From the NCBI RefSeq assembly GCF_000720325.1, contig NZ_JOJM01000030.1, positions 20,237 through 84,236 of the forward strand: a stretch of DNA of 64,000 nt. The letters run 5' to 3'. Below, in pieces: positions 26,909 through 34,844 of the stretch (within the stretch, counting starts at the first letter, position 1; each line of letters opens with the position of its first letter). The notes below the pieces were generated by a model. That model saw nothing but the letters and a program-made list of their open reading frames with translations. It was not told where the DNA came from and ran no database searches. This DNA is from Streptomyces sp. NRRL B-1347 (GTDB lineage: Bacteria; Actinomycetota; Actinomycetes; Streptomycetales; Streptomycetaceae). The translations under genes were made by a program, and so were the position numbers.

Positions 26909-26987
26909 TAGACGGCCGCCTCGCCGAGACCGGCCCGACAATCAGACCCACCTAAGCCACCCGGCGACATCACGAGTTCAACCTCAG
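26909..26987. repeat. second copy of the IS630 right end
   Basis: About 79 bases matching 25386-25464 with a few substitutions. It includes the last codons of the transposase (AETG..IRPT) and the terminal repeat ending CCTCAG. TA follows at 26988-26989, matching TA before the left IS end at 24296. It marks the true right boundary of the unit inserted into the Tn7-like left end. Confidence 0.8.
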
Positions 26988-27030
26988 TAGTCGGGTGCAG
27001 TGCGCTGACCTGGGGCGACTAGGTTGGATG

Positions 27031-27666
27031 TCAAGGGGAGGCTGACCGCTTCTTGCGCTGTCTGCCGGATCGCGTGTAGTCGATGTAGTGGCGGATGCTG
27101 TGGTATTTGACCAGGTAGTCGTGGTCGTCCATGAGCTCGATCCAGATCTGCCTCTTGTTCAGCCCTCTGCTGATCATGTTCTCGATCAGGTCGGCGAGTT
27201 CGCCGGTGATGGGGTCGGCCAGCTGTCCCGTCTCTGTGGTGGTCAGGCGTGGGGTCTCCAGGGCGAAGCGGATATCCCAGCAGCGGAGGTTGTAGCGCTT
27301 GGCGAGCGTGTGGATCCGTGTGCCTTTCAGGGCTTCTTGGGCGATGCGGTGCGCCAGGTCCTGGCGCCGGGCGAAGGGATTCTTCCTGGGCAAGCGGCGG
27401 CGTGGCCTGTTGGCGCCGCCCAGGGCGCTGGCGTCGGCCAGGGCGCGTTCGAGTGCCTCGGGCGAGTGGCCTGCGACCGTGGCGAGGTGTTCGAGGAGCG
27501 GCCTGGCGAACCACTGCGGTGGGCCGGAGAGATAGCAGTGCAGGAAGCTGGGCTTGAGATGGTTGGCGCGGGCCAAGCGCCGGATGTACGAGTCGGAGGA
27601 TTCTCCTAGGCAGGGGCGGAGGCGGACCGGCAGAGGCGCATACCGGGGCGGCAGTTCGCTGTTCAT
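27031..27666 (-). CDS. tniQ: TniQ-family transposition target-selection protein
   Basis: A 211-aa TniQ domain protein: PLPVRLRPCLGESSDSYIRRLARANH is the family N-terminal signature (first 20 residues PLPVRLRPCLGESSDSYIRR), and C-terminal helix-turn-helix-like stretches follow (KGTRIHTLAKRYNLRCWDIR). ATG 27666 overlaps the stop of the AAA+ gene (ATGA). TniQ/TnsD-type proteins choose the target and recruit the AAA+ regulator. The protein is short, lacks the zinc-finger region of many TnsD proteins, and its stop codon lies inside the left-end repeat of the element. Confidence 0.85.
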   Translation of the reverse strand: MNSELPPRYAPLPVRLRPCLGESSDSYIRRLARANHLKPSFLHCYLSGPPQWFARPLLEHLATVAGHSPEALERALADASALGGANRPRRRLPRKNPFARRQDLAHRIAQEALKGTRIHTLAKRYNLRCWDIRFALETPRLTTTETGQLADPITGELADLIENMISRGLNKRQIWIELMDDHDYLVKYHSIRHYIDYTRSGRQRKKRSASP

Positions 27667-28715
27667 CGGGACGCTGCGGTCTTCGTGGCCATCGAGGCGG
27701 TGGTGTGGGCGGTGTGGTCGAGCGGAATGGCCTGCAGACTCTTCTTGGTGATCTTCTCGGTGCCGGTGAGGATGGCGTCGATCGCGGCTCCGCGGATGGC
27801 GTGTGAGAGGGATCCGATCATGCCGCCGGTATGGTCGTGGAGGAAGCGGTCCAGGCTGGTCAGCGTGCCGGGGCGGTGGTCGTGGAGCCGGAGGGTGTCT
27901 TCCATGGTGGCGACCAGGCCCTTCCATTCGCTGTTGTAGGGGAAGGGGCGGGAGGGGATCAGGGTGAAGCGGCCGGCGATCTGTGCGCCGCGTGTCCCGG
28001 ACAGCAGGCTGGATTCGGCGATGTCGATGCCGGCATAGATGAAGGTGGCGGGCAGGCGCTCGGAGAAGTACTTGAGGGTGTCGGCGACTTCGGCGCCGTT
28101 GCGACTGGTGAGTGAGATGTTGTGGAGCTCATCGACCAGCACCATCCCGGTGCGTGTATCGGTGCAGACCCCGACCACGGCCTCGATGATGTCGGTCATG
28201 TTCGAGCGTGCCCGCACCGGCAGTCCCAGGAAGCGGGCGAACTCGGTGCCGATCATGCTGGCCGTCGCGGCCGGCGGGACGGTGACGTAGACGACCGGGA
28301 TGCGGTCGGTGACGTGTGGGTGCCGGGCCCGGTCAAGGAGTTCGTGGGAGCGTCCCAACTGGGTGATGGCGATGGTCTTTCCGGTGCCCGCGGGGCCGGA
28401 AACGATCAGCCCTCGGCGGGCGCCGATCGCGTGGCGGTTGAGCAGGACCAGCCGACGGCCGCAGATCGCCGTCTTCTCGACGAACGAGGTGGCGATCGTG
28501 AGCATGCGGGCGTGATGGTCCAGGCGGTCTTCGTCGTAGAGGTCCCGCTCGGATACTGACATCTGCTGCCAAGCGCTCCGGGAGGCCAGGTCCGGGGGTG
28601 TGGGCGGCCCGTCGATGAACCTGTGCCATCCAGTGAGGGTGTTCAGCTGTCGGTCGGCCTCGGCGTCGGCATCCCGCAACACGGCTTGCCGAGCTGTCGG
28701 CTTGGAGAGGGTCAC
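27663..28715 (-). CDS. tniB: TnsC/TniB-type AAA+ transposition ATPase
   Basis: A 350-aa AAA+ ATPase. Walker A is GPAGTGKT (residues 107-114), Walker B is MVLVDE (191-196), with a sensor region in LPATFIYAGIDIAES. The ATP-dependent regulator links the target-selection protein to the DDE transposase. The first 60 residues (WHRFIDGPPTPPDL, SERDLYDEDRLDHHARM) are typical of TniB/TnsC. It overlaps TnsB by four bases upstream and TniQ by four bases downstream, so these proteins are translationally coupled. Confidence 0.9.
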   Translation of the reverse strand: MTLSKPTARQAVLRDADAEADRQLNTLTGWHRFIDGPPTPPDLASRSAWQQMSVSERDLYDEDRLDHHARMLTIATSFVEKTAICGRRLVLLNRHAIGARRGLIVSGPAGTGKTIAITQLGRSHELLDRARHPHVTDRIPVVYVTVPPAATASMIGTEFARFLGLPVRARSNMTDIIEAVVGVCTDTRTGMVLVDELHNISLTSRNGAEVADTLKYFSERLPATFIYAGIDIAESSLLSGTRGAQIAGRFTLIPSRPFPYNSEWKGLVATMEDTLRLHDHRPGTLTSLDRFLHDHTGGMIGSLSHAIRGAAIDAILTGTEKITKKSLQAIPLDHTAHTTASMATKTAASR

Positions 28716-30601
28716 GGGCGCCTCCAGGGGTTGGCGAGCGGGTCGAACAGACCTAGCGGGATGACCTTGGCCGGTGAGGTGTCGGTGTCCTCATCCGTTG
28801 GTTCGCGGTTGGTCGGCGGATCGGGGATCTCCCGGCCTGGGGCGGTCGCCCGGGTGCGGGCGGCAATCCGGCGATCTTTCTGAGACCGTTTGACCGGAGG
28901 GTCCTTCTCACCCTGGGGGCCATCGTGGGCGCGCCGGAGCAGGGCGGCCGCCGCATCCGCGATCTGTGCCTCGTTGCCGTCCTGGACCTGTTGGCGGGCG
29001 TGGTCCCAAGCCATTTCGCCGAACGGGACGCCGACGCGGTGCAGGTGCCGCCAGAACACCGTGATCCACCGGTCCCGGTCGCCGCGGCGGTCGCGTACCC
29101 AGATCCGGGAGACGTCGTAGGGGTCGTGGTGGATCTCCCACAAGCCGTTCTTCTCTGCGATGCCGGAGCGCTGACGGCGCAGCGGGTTCAACTCCGGGCT
29201 GTCGTAGGTGCGGTGGTTGATCTTGATGCCGTAGGCGTTGATCGCCTGCCACCGTTCCGGCAGCAACTCGACGTAGTCCTCACCGCTCAGCGCGGCCGGG
29301 ACGTAGCCGCTCGACTCCAGCAGCATCGCGTACTTCTCGTTCGGCGAGAACGCCCGCCTCGGTGCGTCGGGGTCGCGCAGGGCGTCGTGCGGCCGGTTCT
29401 GCCAGACGGCGACGATCCACTCGTCCAGCAGTTCCTGCAGCTCGGGCAGCGACCACAGTGGTCCGTCCTCCAAGTGCCTGCCGCGGCGGTCCACCGACCG
29501 GACGGTGTAGCCCGCGACGAACTGCGCGAACAGCGTCGCCACCGACCCCAGGGTCTTCTCGATCACTCCTTTCTCGAAGGGCGACGCCTTGTGTGTCGGC
29601 TGCAGCGTGATGCCCAGAAAGCGGCAGGAAGCGCGGAAGTTGTTCGAGATGAACAGCTTTCCGTGGTCGCAGACGACCGTCTCCGGAACGATCACCGGCC
29701 TCGCCGCCGCATGCTCCAGCCGCTCGTCCAGGGCCAGCAGTCGGCGGTGCGGCAGTACCGACCGGGACATGCGCAGCGACTCCGACCAGCCCGGACGCAT
29801 CAAGTCTGGCGTGATGCTGCGGGCCACCAGGGCGGAGGCGTCGGCCGCCTTGGTCGTCGGCCGCAGCACCGCCGCGGTGATCGACCTCGACGCGATATCG
29901 ACCAGCGCGGTCAACTCGACCTTCTCCGCGATTCCGTCGTCCAGCCTGACCAGGACATCCAGCGGACTGGAGTCGATCTGCATCAGCTCGCCCGGCGCGA
30001 TGGCCGGGACTTCCCCGAACGGTCCGGCCGGACGCGCATGCAGCGAGCGGCGCGTAGTGGCAGAGCCGGTCGCATGTGTCCCGGCGGCCAGTTTGTCGAA
30101 CAGCCGGTAGAGCGTGCGCTCGTGGGGCAGCTCGATGCCGTCGCCATCCTCGCCGGATGCCAGGATCTGCTTGGTCCGCCAGATGGTGAATCGGACTGTC
30201 CTTGAGGAGGCATCGGTCGTCTCGGCGATCGCTTGCCGCATCGCGTCGACCACCGCCGGGGCGATCTGGCCGAAGGGAGGCAGCTGCTTGGCCGAGCGGC
30301 CGTCGGCCAGCCCAACCAGCCCGTCGCGGTGATAACGCTGGCGCCGCTGCTTGACGCCGCTGGCCGTCATCCGATGGCCCGCCGCCGTCAGCTCGGCCGC
30401 CTTGGCCCGCTCGCGTTCGGCCAGCGAGTGCAGCCTGGGGTCGAACTCCGGCCGCGGCACCGCCCCTTGGGGAGCATCCGGCGGCAGACCATGCAGTACC
30501 TCCAAGATGTGCCCCTCCCACCAACGGGCCTGGTCAGCAGCCGTCTTGGGGAACTCCACGATCCGGGCAGTCGGCGGAACCCACCGCCCCTCCTCCGCCA
30601 T
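28712..30601 (-). CDS. tnsB: TnsB/TniA/Mu-type DDE transposase
   Basis: A 629-aa DDE recombinase. The start MAEEGRWVPPTARIVEFP at 30601 is chosen because the upstream part of the open frame is low-complexity Arg/Gly sequence lying over TnsA. A helix-turn-helix region (TASGVKQRRQRYHRDGLVGL) precedes the rve core: first Asp in GELMQIDSSPLDV, second Asp in ETVVCDHGKLFISN, Glu in SPFEKGVIEKTLGS. A Mu-C-like beta-barrel region follows (GIKINHRTYDSPELNPLRR). The C-terminal tail may contact the AAA+ protein. It would bind the repeated end sites and carry out strand transfer. Confidence 0.9.
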   Translation of the reverse strand: MAEEGRWVPPTARIVEFPKTAADQARWWEGHILEVLHGLPPDAPQGAVPRPEFDPRLHSLAERERAKAAELTAAGHRMTASGVKQRRQRYHRDGLVGLADGRSAKQLPPFGQIAPAVVDAMRQAIAETTDASSRTVRFTIWRTKQILASGEDGDGIELPHERTLYRLFDKLAAGTHATGSATTRRSLHARPAGPFGEVPAIAPGELMQIDSSPLDVLVRLDDGIAEKVELTALVDIASRSITAAVLRPTTKAADASALVARSITPDLMRPGWSESLRMSRSVLPHRRLLALDERLEHAAARPVIVPETVVCDHGKLFISNNFRASCRFLGITLQPTHKASPFEKGVIEKTLGSVATLFAQFVAGYTVRSVDRRGRHLEDGPLWSLPELQELLDEWIVAVWQNRPHDALRDPDAPRRAFSPNEKYAMLLESSGYVPAALSGEDYVELLPERWQAINAYGIKINHRTYDSPELNPLRRQRSGIAEKNGLWEIHHDPYDVSRIWVRDRRGDRDRWITVFWRHLHRVGVPFGEMAWDHARQQVQDGNEAQIADAAAALLRRAHDGPQGEKDPPVKRSQKDRRIAARTRATAPGREIPDPPTNREPTDEDTDTSPAKVIPLGLFDPLANPWRRP

Positions 30602-31350
30602 CCGGCACCCCCACCGGCCAGGCGCACGACCGTGCGCGGCCCCAGCAGCTCGACCGCCATCCCCTCGGCGGACAACTCCTGCTGCCACAGAAGGTGGAAC
30701 AACACGGGCAGCGTCGCCAGCCGGTCGCCGACGCTGTCGGCCCCGGCCATGAGCGGTCCCGGTTGCGAGGAAATCTCCATCAGCCGGGCCGCGACCGGAT
30801 GTTGCCGGCAGCGGGGGTGACGGTAGCGCGACAGCCACCGCACGTTCGCCAGCAGCACCGTCTCCGGGGTCCCCACCCGCTCGAAGCCCCACCCGGCCTC
30901 GGCGCAGGCCCGGCGCGTCACCTCGAACGCTTCGGCATCGCGCGGTGCGATGCAGTCGTCGGCGCGGACGTCGACAACCATGGCCGAGCCATCCGCGCGG
31001 CGCAGGAAGAAGTCCGGGGCATGCCGACGCTCACGCGTCCCGTCGTGCCAGTGCAGCCAGAACGGCTGGGAGGCAACACCCACCACAGCCGGGTCGAAAT
31101 CCATGAGCACGAGACGGTCCCGCTCCAGCCACGACTCGAAACCGACATGCTGCCGCGTCGTCGCCGCCCAGTACCAGCCCGGGAAATAGCGCCCTCCTGG
31201 CGGCCACCGAAACGGCCGTACCGGACGAGCATCCTCGAACCTGACCGACACACAGTCCAACAGCGGACGCCCCAGACGCTCGCGCTTGCCCACCACACTC
31301 GACACCTCGACGTACGGCGCCGTCCCTTCCGACCCAGCCGATACCGACAT
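30388..31350 (-). CDS. tnsA: TnsA-like transposase endonuclease subunit
   Basis: About 320 aa as read, although the conserved part ends near residue 245. TnsA-type core: HVGFESWLERDRLVLMDFDP (catalytic Glu), RRHAPDFFLRRADG (catalytic Asp) and AMVVDVRADD, where a Lys is often found but Arg is seen here. TnsA cuts the 5' strand so the element leaves by cut-and-paste. The frame runs 214 bases into TnsB; its last 70 residues are Arg/Gly/Ser-rich and not conserved-looking. A lost stop or small frameshift just before the TnsB start is likely. ATG 31350 has GGGGG ahead. Confidence 0.75.
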   Translation of the reverse strand: MSVSAGSEGTAPYVEVSSVVGKRERLGRPLLDCVSVRFEDARPVRPFRWPPGGRYFPGWYWAATTRQHVGFESWLERDRLVLMDFDPAVVGVASQPFWLHWHDGTRERRHAPDFFLRRADGSAMVVDVRADDCIAPRDAEAFEVTRRACAEAGWGFERVGTPETVLLANVRWLSRYRHPRCRQHPVAARLMEISSQPGPLMAGADSVGDRLATLPVLFHLLWQQELSAEGMAVELLGPRTVVRLAGGGAGWRRRGGGFRRLPGSWSSPRRLLTRPVGGRGTSWRYCMVCRRMLPKGRCRGRSSTPGCTRWPNASGPRRPS

Positions 31351-31378
31351 ACGACACCCCCAGCCTGCTCACCCCTCA

Positions 31379-31474
31379 CGACTAGATTCACTGTCAAAGA
31401 AGCCGAAACGACTGGGTTCACTATCAAACGCCTCGATTGGATGACAAAGCGACTGGGTTCGCAGTCAAAGGACA
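31379..31474. repeat. right end of Tn7-like element: four transposase-binding-like repeats
   Basis: Four 20-base units begin at 31379 (CGACTAGATTCACTGTCAAA), 31409 (CGACTGGGTTCACTATCAAA), 31429 (CGCCTCGATTGGATGACAAA) and 31450 (CGACTGGGTTCGCAGTCAAA), then GGACA closes the element at 31474. The same unit appears inverted at the left terminus. Such asymmetrical end arrays are typical of Tn7-like TnsB sites. Confidence 0.8.
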
Positions 31475-31479
31475 GCATT
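31475..31479. repeat. GCATT target repeat, right
   Basis: GCATT immediately after the right terminus GGACA; identical to the five bases before both left termini (22214, 24272). Confidence 0.75.
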
Positions 31480-31990
31480 CGCCCACGGCAGACGGGCAAG
31501 AGCTCCACTGGACTGGAACCTTCTCCGAGACCATGTCAACGTAAAACGTTCCGGAAAACACCAGGTCGGCGACCGTTGGTGAGACCGGTGTGAAAGCGCG
31601 TGAGCCGTGAGGAATCCCCCCGGTAGGGCAGTTCCGGCAGGGTTCCATCGGTAGAGACAGGACGTGCTGTGCGGCGCTCCACGCGGCTATGGGGTCTTCC
31701 AGAGGGGCCGGTGTTGACGTGCCGCGCCGTGCGGTTTCGGTCGGCCCTGCGGGAGACAGAGCAGGTCTCCGCCCGTGTGGACTGCCACGAAGTCCCACCG
31801 GTACCCGCCCGAAAGGGTGGGTACCGCACCCTCGACGGAGATCGCTACGGTTCTCGAAGTCGGGGCGGCGGCCCTGGGAAGGGCAACGACAACCGTGGCT
31901 GCGTCCAACGCCTGCTTCTCGCGCTGCACGCCGCCTTGGCAGTACTCCATGACCACCGAATGACCACCGAACATGACGAAGGGAGACCTG
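31480..31990. other. gene-free stretch beside the transposon
   Basis: About 510 bases with no supportable gene. A small dyad AACGT-AAA-ACGTT sits at 31538-31550. The region probably holds the promoter for the secreted protein at 31991; nothing shows it to be the lost 3' part of the asparagine-synthetase-like gene on the other side of the transposons. Confidence 0.35.
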
Positions 31991-32437
31991 GTGAAACGAT
32001 CGGCCGTCTTAGGTCTGCACTCCGCCGTTGTGGCCCTTGCCGCATCGGCGTGCCTCATCGGAGGCGCCACGTTCGCCCAGGCGGACCCGGCCGGGGACCG
32101 AACCGTACCGGGAGGCGGGCACGGGTACCGCAGTTCCGCGACCGACAAGTGTCTCGACGTCCCGGTCCGTTCGTATGAAGTGAGCGCTGAGGTCGGGTCG
32201 TTCGACTGCAAGAGCGGGACGAACCAGAAGCTCGCCTCCACCGAGGTGGGCACGTTCACCGGCAGCGGGATGGGAACGTCGCCGTCGCAGGCAGTGGGCG
32301 GCGCCACCCGGATGGCCTACTCGATCGCCCAAGGGGCTGGCTGGCAGGCGAACCAGTGCCACGTCCGTGCCACCGATGTCAGGTGGGTAGGCGGGGGCGT
32401 GTACTCCGCGGTCGCCAGTCTGTTCTGCCAACGCTGA
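31991..32437 (+). CDS. small secreted protein, unknown family
   Basis: A 148-aa exported protein. GTG 31991 is chosen over ATG 31973 because GAAGGGAG lies five bases before it and gives a clean signal peptide (KRSAVLGLHSAVVALAASACLIGGATFAQA). The mature part has four Cys (DKCLDV, GSFDCKSG, ANQCHVRA, SLFCQR), suggesting two disulfides, and little charge. No domain is recognised. It is followed 32 bases later by another small secreted protein, so the two may be co-expressed. Confidence 0.7.
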   Translation: MKRSAVLGLHSAVVALAASACLIGGATFAQADPAGDRTVPGGGHGYRSSATDKCLDVPVRSYEVSAEVGSFDCKSGTNQKLASTEVGTFTGSGMGTSPSQAVGGATRMAYSIAQGAGWQANQCHVRATDVRWVGGGVYSAVASLFCQR

Positions 32438-32469
32438 ATCACACCAACCTCCAAAGAACGGATACCGAC

Positions 32470-32802
32470 ATGAGCTCGATACTCATTCGAGGTGGGGCTG
32501 TCATGGCTCTCGCGGCCCTCGCCGCGCTCGCACCGACCGTCGCGCAGGCAAGCACGCAGGCAAGCACGCAGGCAAACACGCAGGCCAGCACTCAGGTCGG
32601 CGCACAGGAGACGCAGGTGTTCACCGGCTTCCACTCCGGCAACAGCCCGAAGGAGGCGAAGCGGAAAGCCGAGACTGCGGCCCGCCAGCACGCGATGGTC
32701 GGCGGCTTCCTCAGCGAGCAGTGCGTACTGCTCTACGCCAACTCCAGCCGGATGGGGCCCGGGTACTACTGGGGCGACGCCGCGGTCAGCTGCACCCGCT
32801 GA
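32470..32802 (+). CDS. small secreted protein with ASTQ repeats
   Basis: A 110-aa exported protein from ATG 32470. Signal peptide: RGGAVMALAALAALAPTVAQA. The mature N-terminus has four Ala-Ser/Asn-Thr-Gln tetrapeptides (ASTQASTQANTQASTQ) from an imperfect 12-base tandem repeat at about 32547-32595. The remainder (FTGFHSGNSPKEAKRKAETA, two Cys at QCVLLY and VSCTR) is compact and basic. No family is recognised. The repeat could expand or contract by slippage, changing the exposed linker. Confidence 0.7.
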   Translation: MSSILIRGGAVMALAALAALAPTVAQASTQASTQANTQASTQVGAQETQVFTGFHSGNSPKEAKRKAETAARQHAMVGGFLSEQCVLLYANSSRMGPGYYWGDAAVSCTR

Positions 32803-32935
32803 TCAGCTGCCACCGCTGATCCGCTGATCATCCCCCGTTGAGGCGAACCGGTGCGCCTCAACGGAACCCGCCTTCCCTGCCCACAACAGACCTTCCCTGT
32901 CCGGACGTTGGCGGTCCTGTGACCGCATCCACGAC

Positions 32936-34798
32936 TCACAGTCGGTCGAGTCCGTCTTCGCGGACCCTCAGGGCCAGGTCGATCTTCGTGTATGCGGGTC
33001 TGCCCGCCGCTTGGTATTTGGCCTTGACCTGGCTGAGGTAGTACTTGGCCGTGTTCGGCGTGACGCCGGCCCGTCGGGCCGCGGCCTTGAGGGTCAGGCC
33101 GGAGGCGTAGTCCAACAGGATGCGTAGCTCCTTGGGAGCGAGTCGCGGTACGACAGGTCTGGCGCTCGCTGTGTCGAGCCCGTCTCCGTGGGTGATGCCG
33201 CTCAGCCAGCCGGGTAGATCGGCGGCGGCGAAGTCGTGGGTGAAGACCTCCGGACGGCGGCCGCAGGAGTACACGTCGTCCCGTATGCCACCGTGCTCGC
33301 GGAAACCGAGGGCCTGGACCAGGACTTGGTAGTCCGGGCTGGCAGTGGAGACGACCAGGCGCTCGCCCTGGACAGCCTGCCGCAGGACGTACCGCAGCAG
33401 GTGGGCACGTGCGGCTGTTTCGGTGCAGTGGGCGACGCCCAGAAAGAGCCCGCCGGCGGTCAGTGTCCTGCTGTGCTGTTGGAGCAACGGTTCCAGACCG
33501 TCCACCGTGTGCGCGCCGATCGGCATCAGATTGGCCAGGCCGATCGCCCGGCCGTCCCGGTCGCGGGCGAGGTGGAACGCGGAGATGTCGTCCGCGCCCC
33601 AGCGCTCGGTGAAGCGGTCGCAGCGGCGCAGGTCGAAGCCGCTGTCCAGTGCCCATCGGCGCATCAGCCGCCCGATGTCGTCGGCGTCCGCGGCGACGGC
33701 GGTGTGGAAGCCCACCGCGTGCTCGTCGGCCGGGAACAACTCGCGGCGCAGCAGCGGGTCGCCGGTGAGGAAGAGACCCTGGTCGGTGAGGTCTGCGCGC
33801 TCCTTGGCGTCGCGAGCACGATCGAGCAGGGTCAGGCGGTAGTCGCGGGCCCGGGTGCGGACGCTGTCGTGTGCCTCTGGCCGCCGCCACCGGTAGGCCA
33901 GTTCGAGCACCGTCCGGTACGGTTCCGTGATCCGAAGCCCGAGGGTGTCGCGGTTGACGATGCTGAGCGCGGCGAGCGAGGAGAAGTGGTCCGGACCGCC
34001 GGGCAGCAGCTCCTCGTCCCCGCACCGCACGGTGGCGAGGAGCCGTAGCGAGTGCCGCCACCGTCTGCCGGGCAACTCGCGGCCCAGCCGGTCCAGGATC
34101 ACTTCGGCGAGTTGGTCGGCGACCGCGCCGGGGGACACGTTCGACACGCCGGAATCCAGGGCACGGCGGGCGGCGTCCGAGAGCAGCGGGATACCGCCGC
34201 CCAGGCGGGCCACGAGTACCCGACCTTCGGCATCCTCGATTCCTGCGGCACGAGTGGGGAGTTCCCCGTTACGGATGGGCCCCATGGTGACGGTGACGGC
34301 GCCCGAGTAAGCCCAGTCAGGATGGGCCAGGACCGGCCGGCGGCTGACGACAACCACGGTCGGGTGCTCGCCTCCGGCGTCGTCGAGCACGGCGCGCAGT
34401 ACGTTCAGGCGCTGTTGGCCGTCAGCGCTGTCGATCACCAGCATGCGCCGGGCGGGATCAGCCAGAGCCCCGCGCAGTGCGATGAGTGCGTTGGGCCGGT
34501 CGAGGTCCACCGCGGTCGCGTTCTCCAGGCGGCCCGCCAGGAACGACTTTCCCACTCCCAACGGGCCGGTCAGGTTGACCAGTCGGTGGCTGGCCACCGC
34601 CGCACGTAACTCCTCCAGCACCTGCGATTCTTCCTTCCAGCCCCGCCCGCAGACACGTTTCTGTCCCCGGGTTCCCTGTCTGACGATGGACTGTATCGAT
34701 GTGCCCGCTTCCCGTGGAAGGCGCCGCAACGTCTCTTCTGCGCAGGCTGCCGATCGCGGGGCCGGCCGGTGATGGAGGTCCGGGTCACGGGGCATCAC
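32936..34798 (-). CDS. large LuxR-type regulator with N-terminal P-loop ATPase
   Basis: About 620 aa. Walker A is NLTGPLGVGKSFLAGRLE (about residue 78); Walker B-like RMLVIDSAD follows. The last 75 residues form a LuxR/NarL-like helix-turn-helix: PRLAPKELRILLDYASGLTL (first helices) and AARRAGVTPNTAKYYLSQVK (recognition region). The middle (about 380-540) includes DRDGRAIGLANLMPIG and VSTASPDYQVLVQALGFREH, which recalls a GNAT acetyltransferase fold, an unusual sensor for this class. It is divergent from the chitinase pseudogene. The start could also be internal; no clear ribosome site precedes the GTG/ATG at 34798/34795. Confidence 0.7.
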   Translation of the reverse strand: MMPRDPDLHHRPAPRSAACAEETLRRLPREAGTSIQSIVRQGTRGQKRVCGRGWKEESQVLEELRAAVASHRLVNLTGPLGVGKSFLAGRLENATAVDLDRPNALIALRGALADPARRMLVIDSADGQQRLNVLRAVLDDAGGEHPTVVVVSRRPVLAHPDWAYSGAVTVTMGPIRNGELPTRAAGIEDAEGRVLVARLGGGIPLLSDAARRALDSGVSNVSPGAVADQLAEVILDRLGRELPGRRWRHSLRLLATVRCGDEELLPGGPDHFSSLAALSIVNRDTLGLRITEPYRTVLELAYRWRRPEAHDSVRTRARDYRLTLLDRARDAKERADLTDQGLFLTGDPLLRRELFPADEHAVGFHTAVAADADDIGRLMRRWALDSGFDLRRCDRFTERWGADDISAFHLARDRDGRAIGLANLMPIGAHTVDGLEPLLQQHSRTLTAGGLFLGVAHCTETAARAHLLRYVLRQAVQGERLVVSTASPDYQVLVQALGFREHGGIRDDVYSCGRRPEVFTHDFAAADLPGWLSGITHGDGLDTASARPVVPRLAPKELRILLDYASGLTLKAAARRAGVTPNTAKYYLSQVKAKYQAAGRPAYTKIDLALRVREDGLDRL

Positions 34799-34844
34799 AG
34801 GGCAGTGGCAGCAGGAGATCAGGGACGGTGTGACGCTGGCGGCG

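Larger units (their letters stand above)
24277..31474. mobile_element. Tn7-like transposon with tnsA/tnsB/tnsC/tniQ genes, left end split by an IS630-like unit
   Basis: Left terminus TGTCCTTTGACATCGAAGT (24277) and right terminus, read inward, TGTCCTTTGACTGCGAACC (31474 backward) form terminal inverted repeats. GCATT directly flanks both. The left end is interrupted at TA 24296-24297 and resumes at 26990 after TA 26988-26989. Rejoined, it reads like the uninterrupted left end of the neighbour at 22219. The core genes run on the minus strand from TnsA (31350) through TnsB, TnsC and TniQ (27031), leaving almost no other native cargo apart from the inserted NmrA/HxlR pair. Confidence 0.85.

Noticed and set aside
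28712..30892. TnsB starting at 30892 (726 aa)
   Set aside because: The extra 97 residues are low-complexity and lie over TnsA; MAEEGRWVPP at 30601 is a natural start.
22201..31520. Tn7-like insertion as the direct cause of the truncated cyclase gene
   Set aside because: The stop codon of the cyclase frame lies one base before the target repeat in host sequence, so the insertion did not create it.
32546..32598. Short direct repeats as a CRISPR array
   Set aside because: The 12-base units are contiguous and in frame inside a gene, with no spacers. No other array-like pattern was seen in the window.
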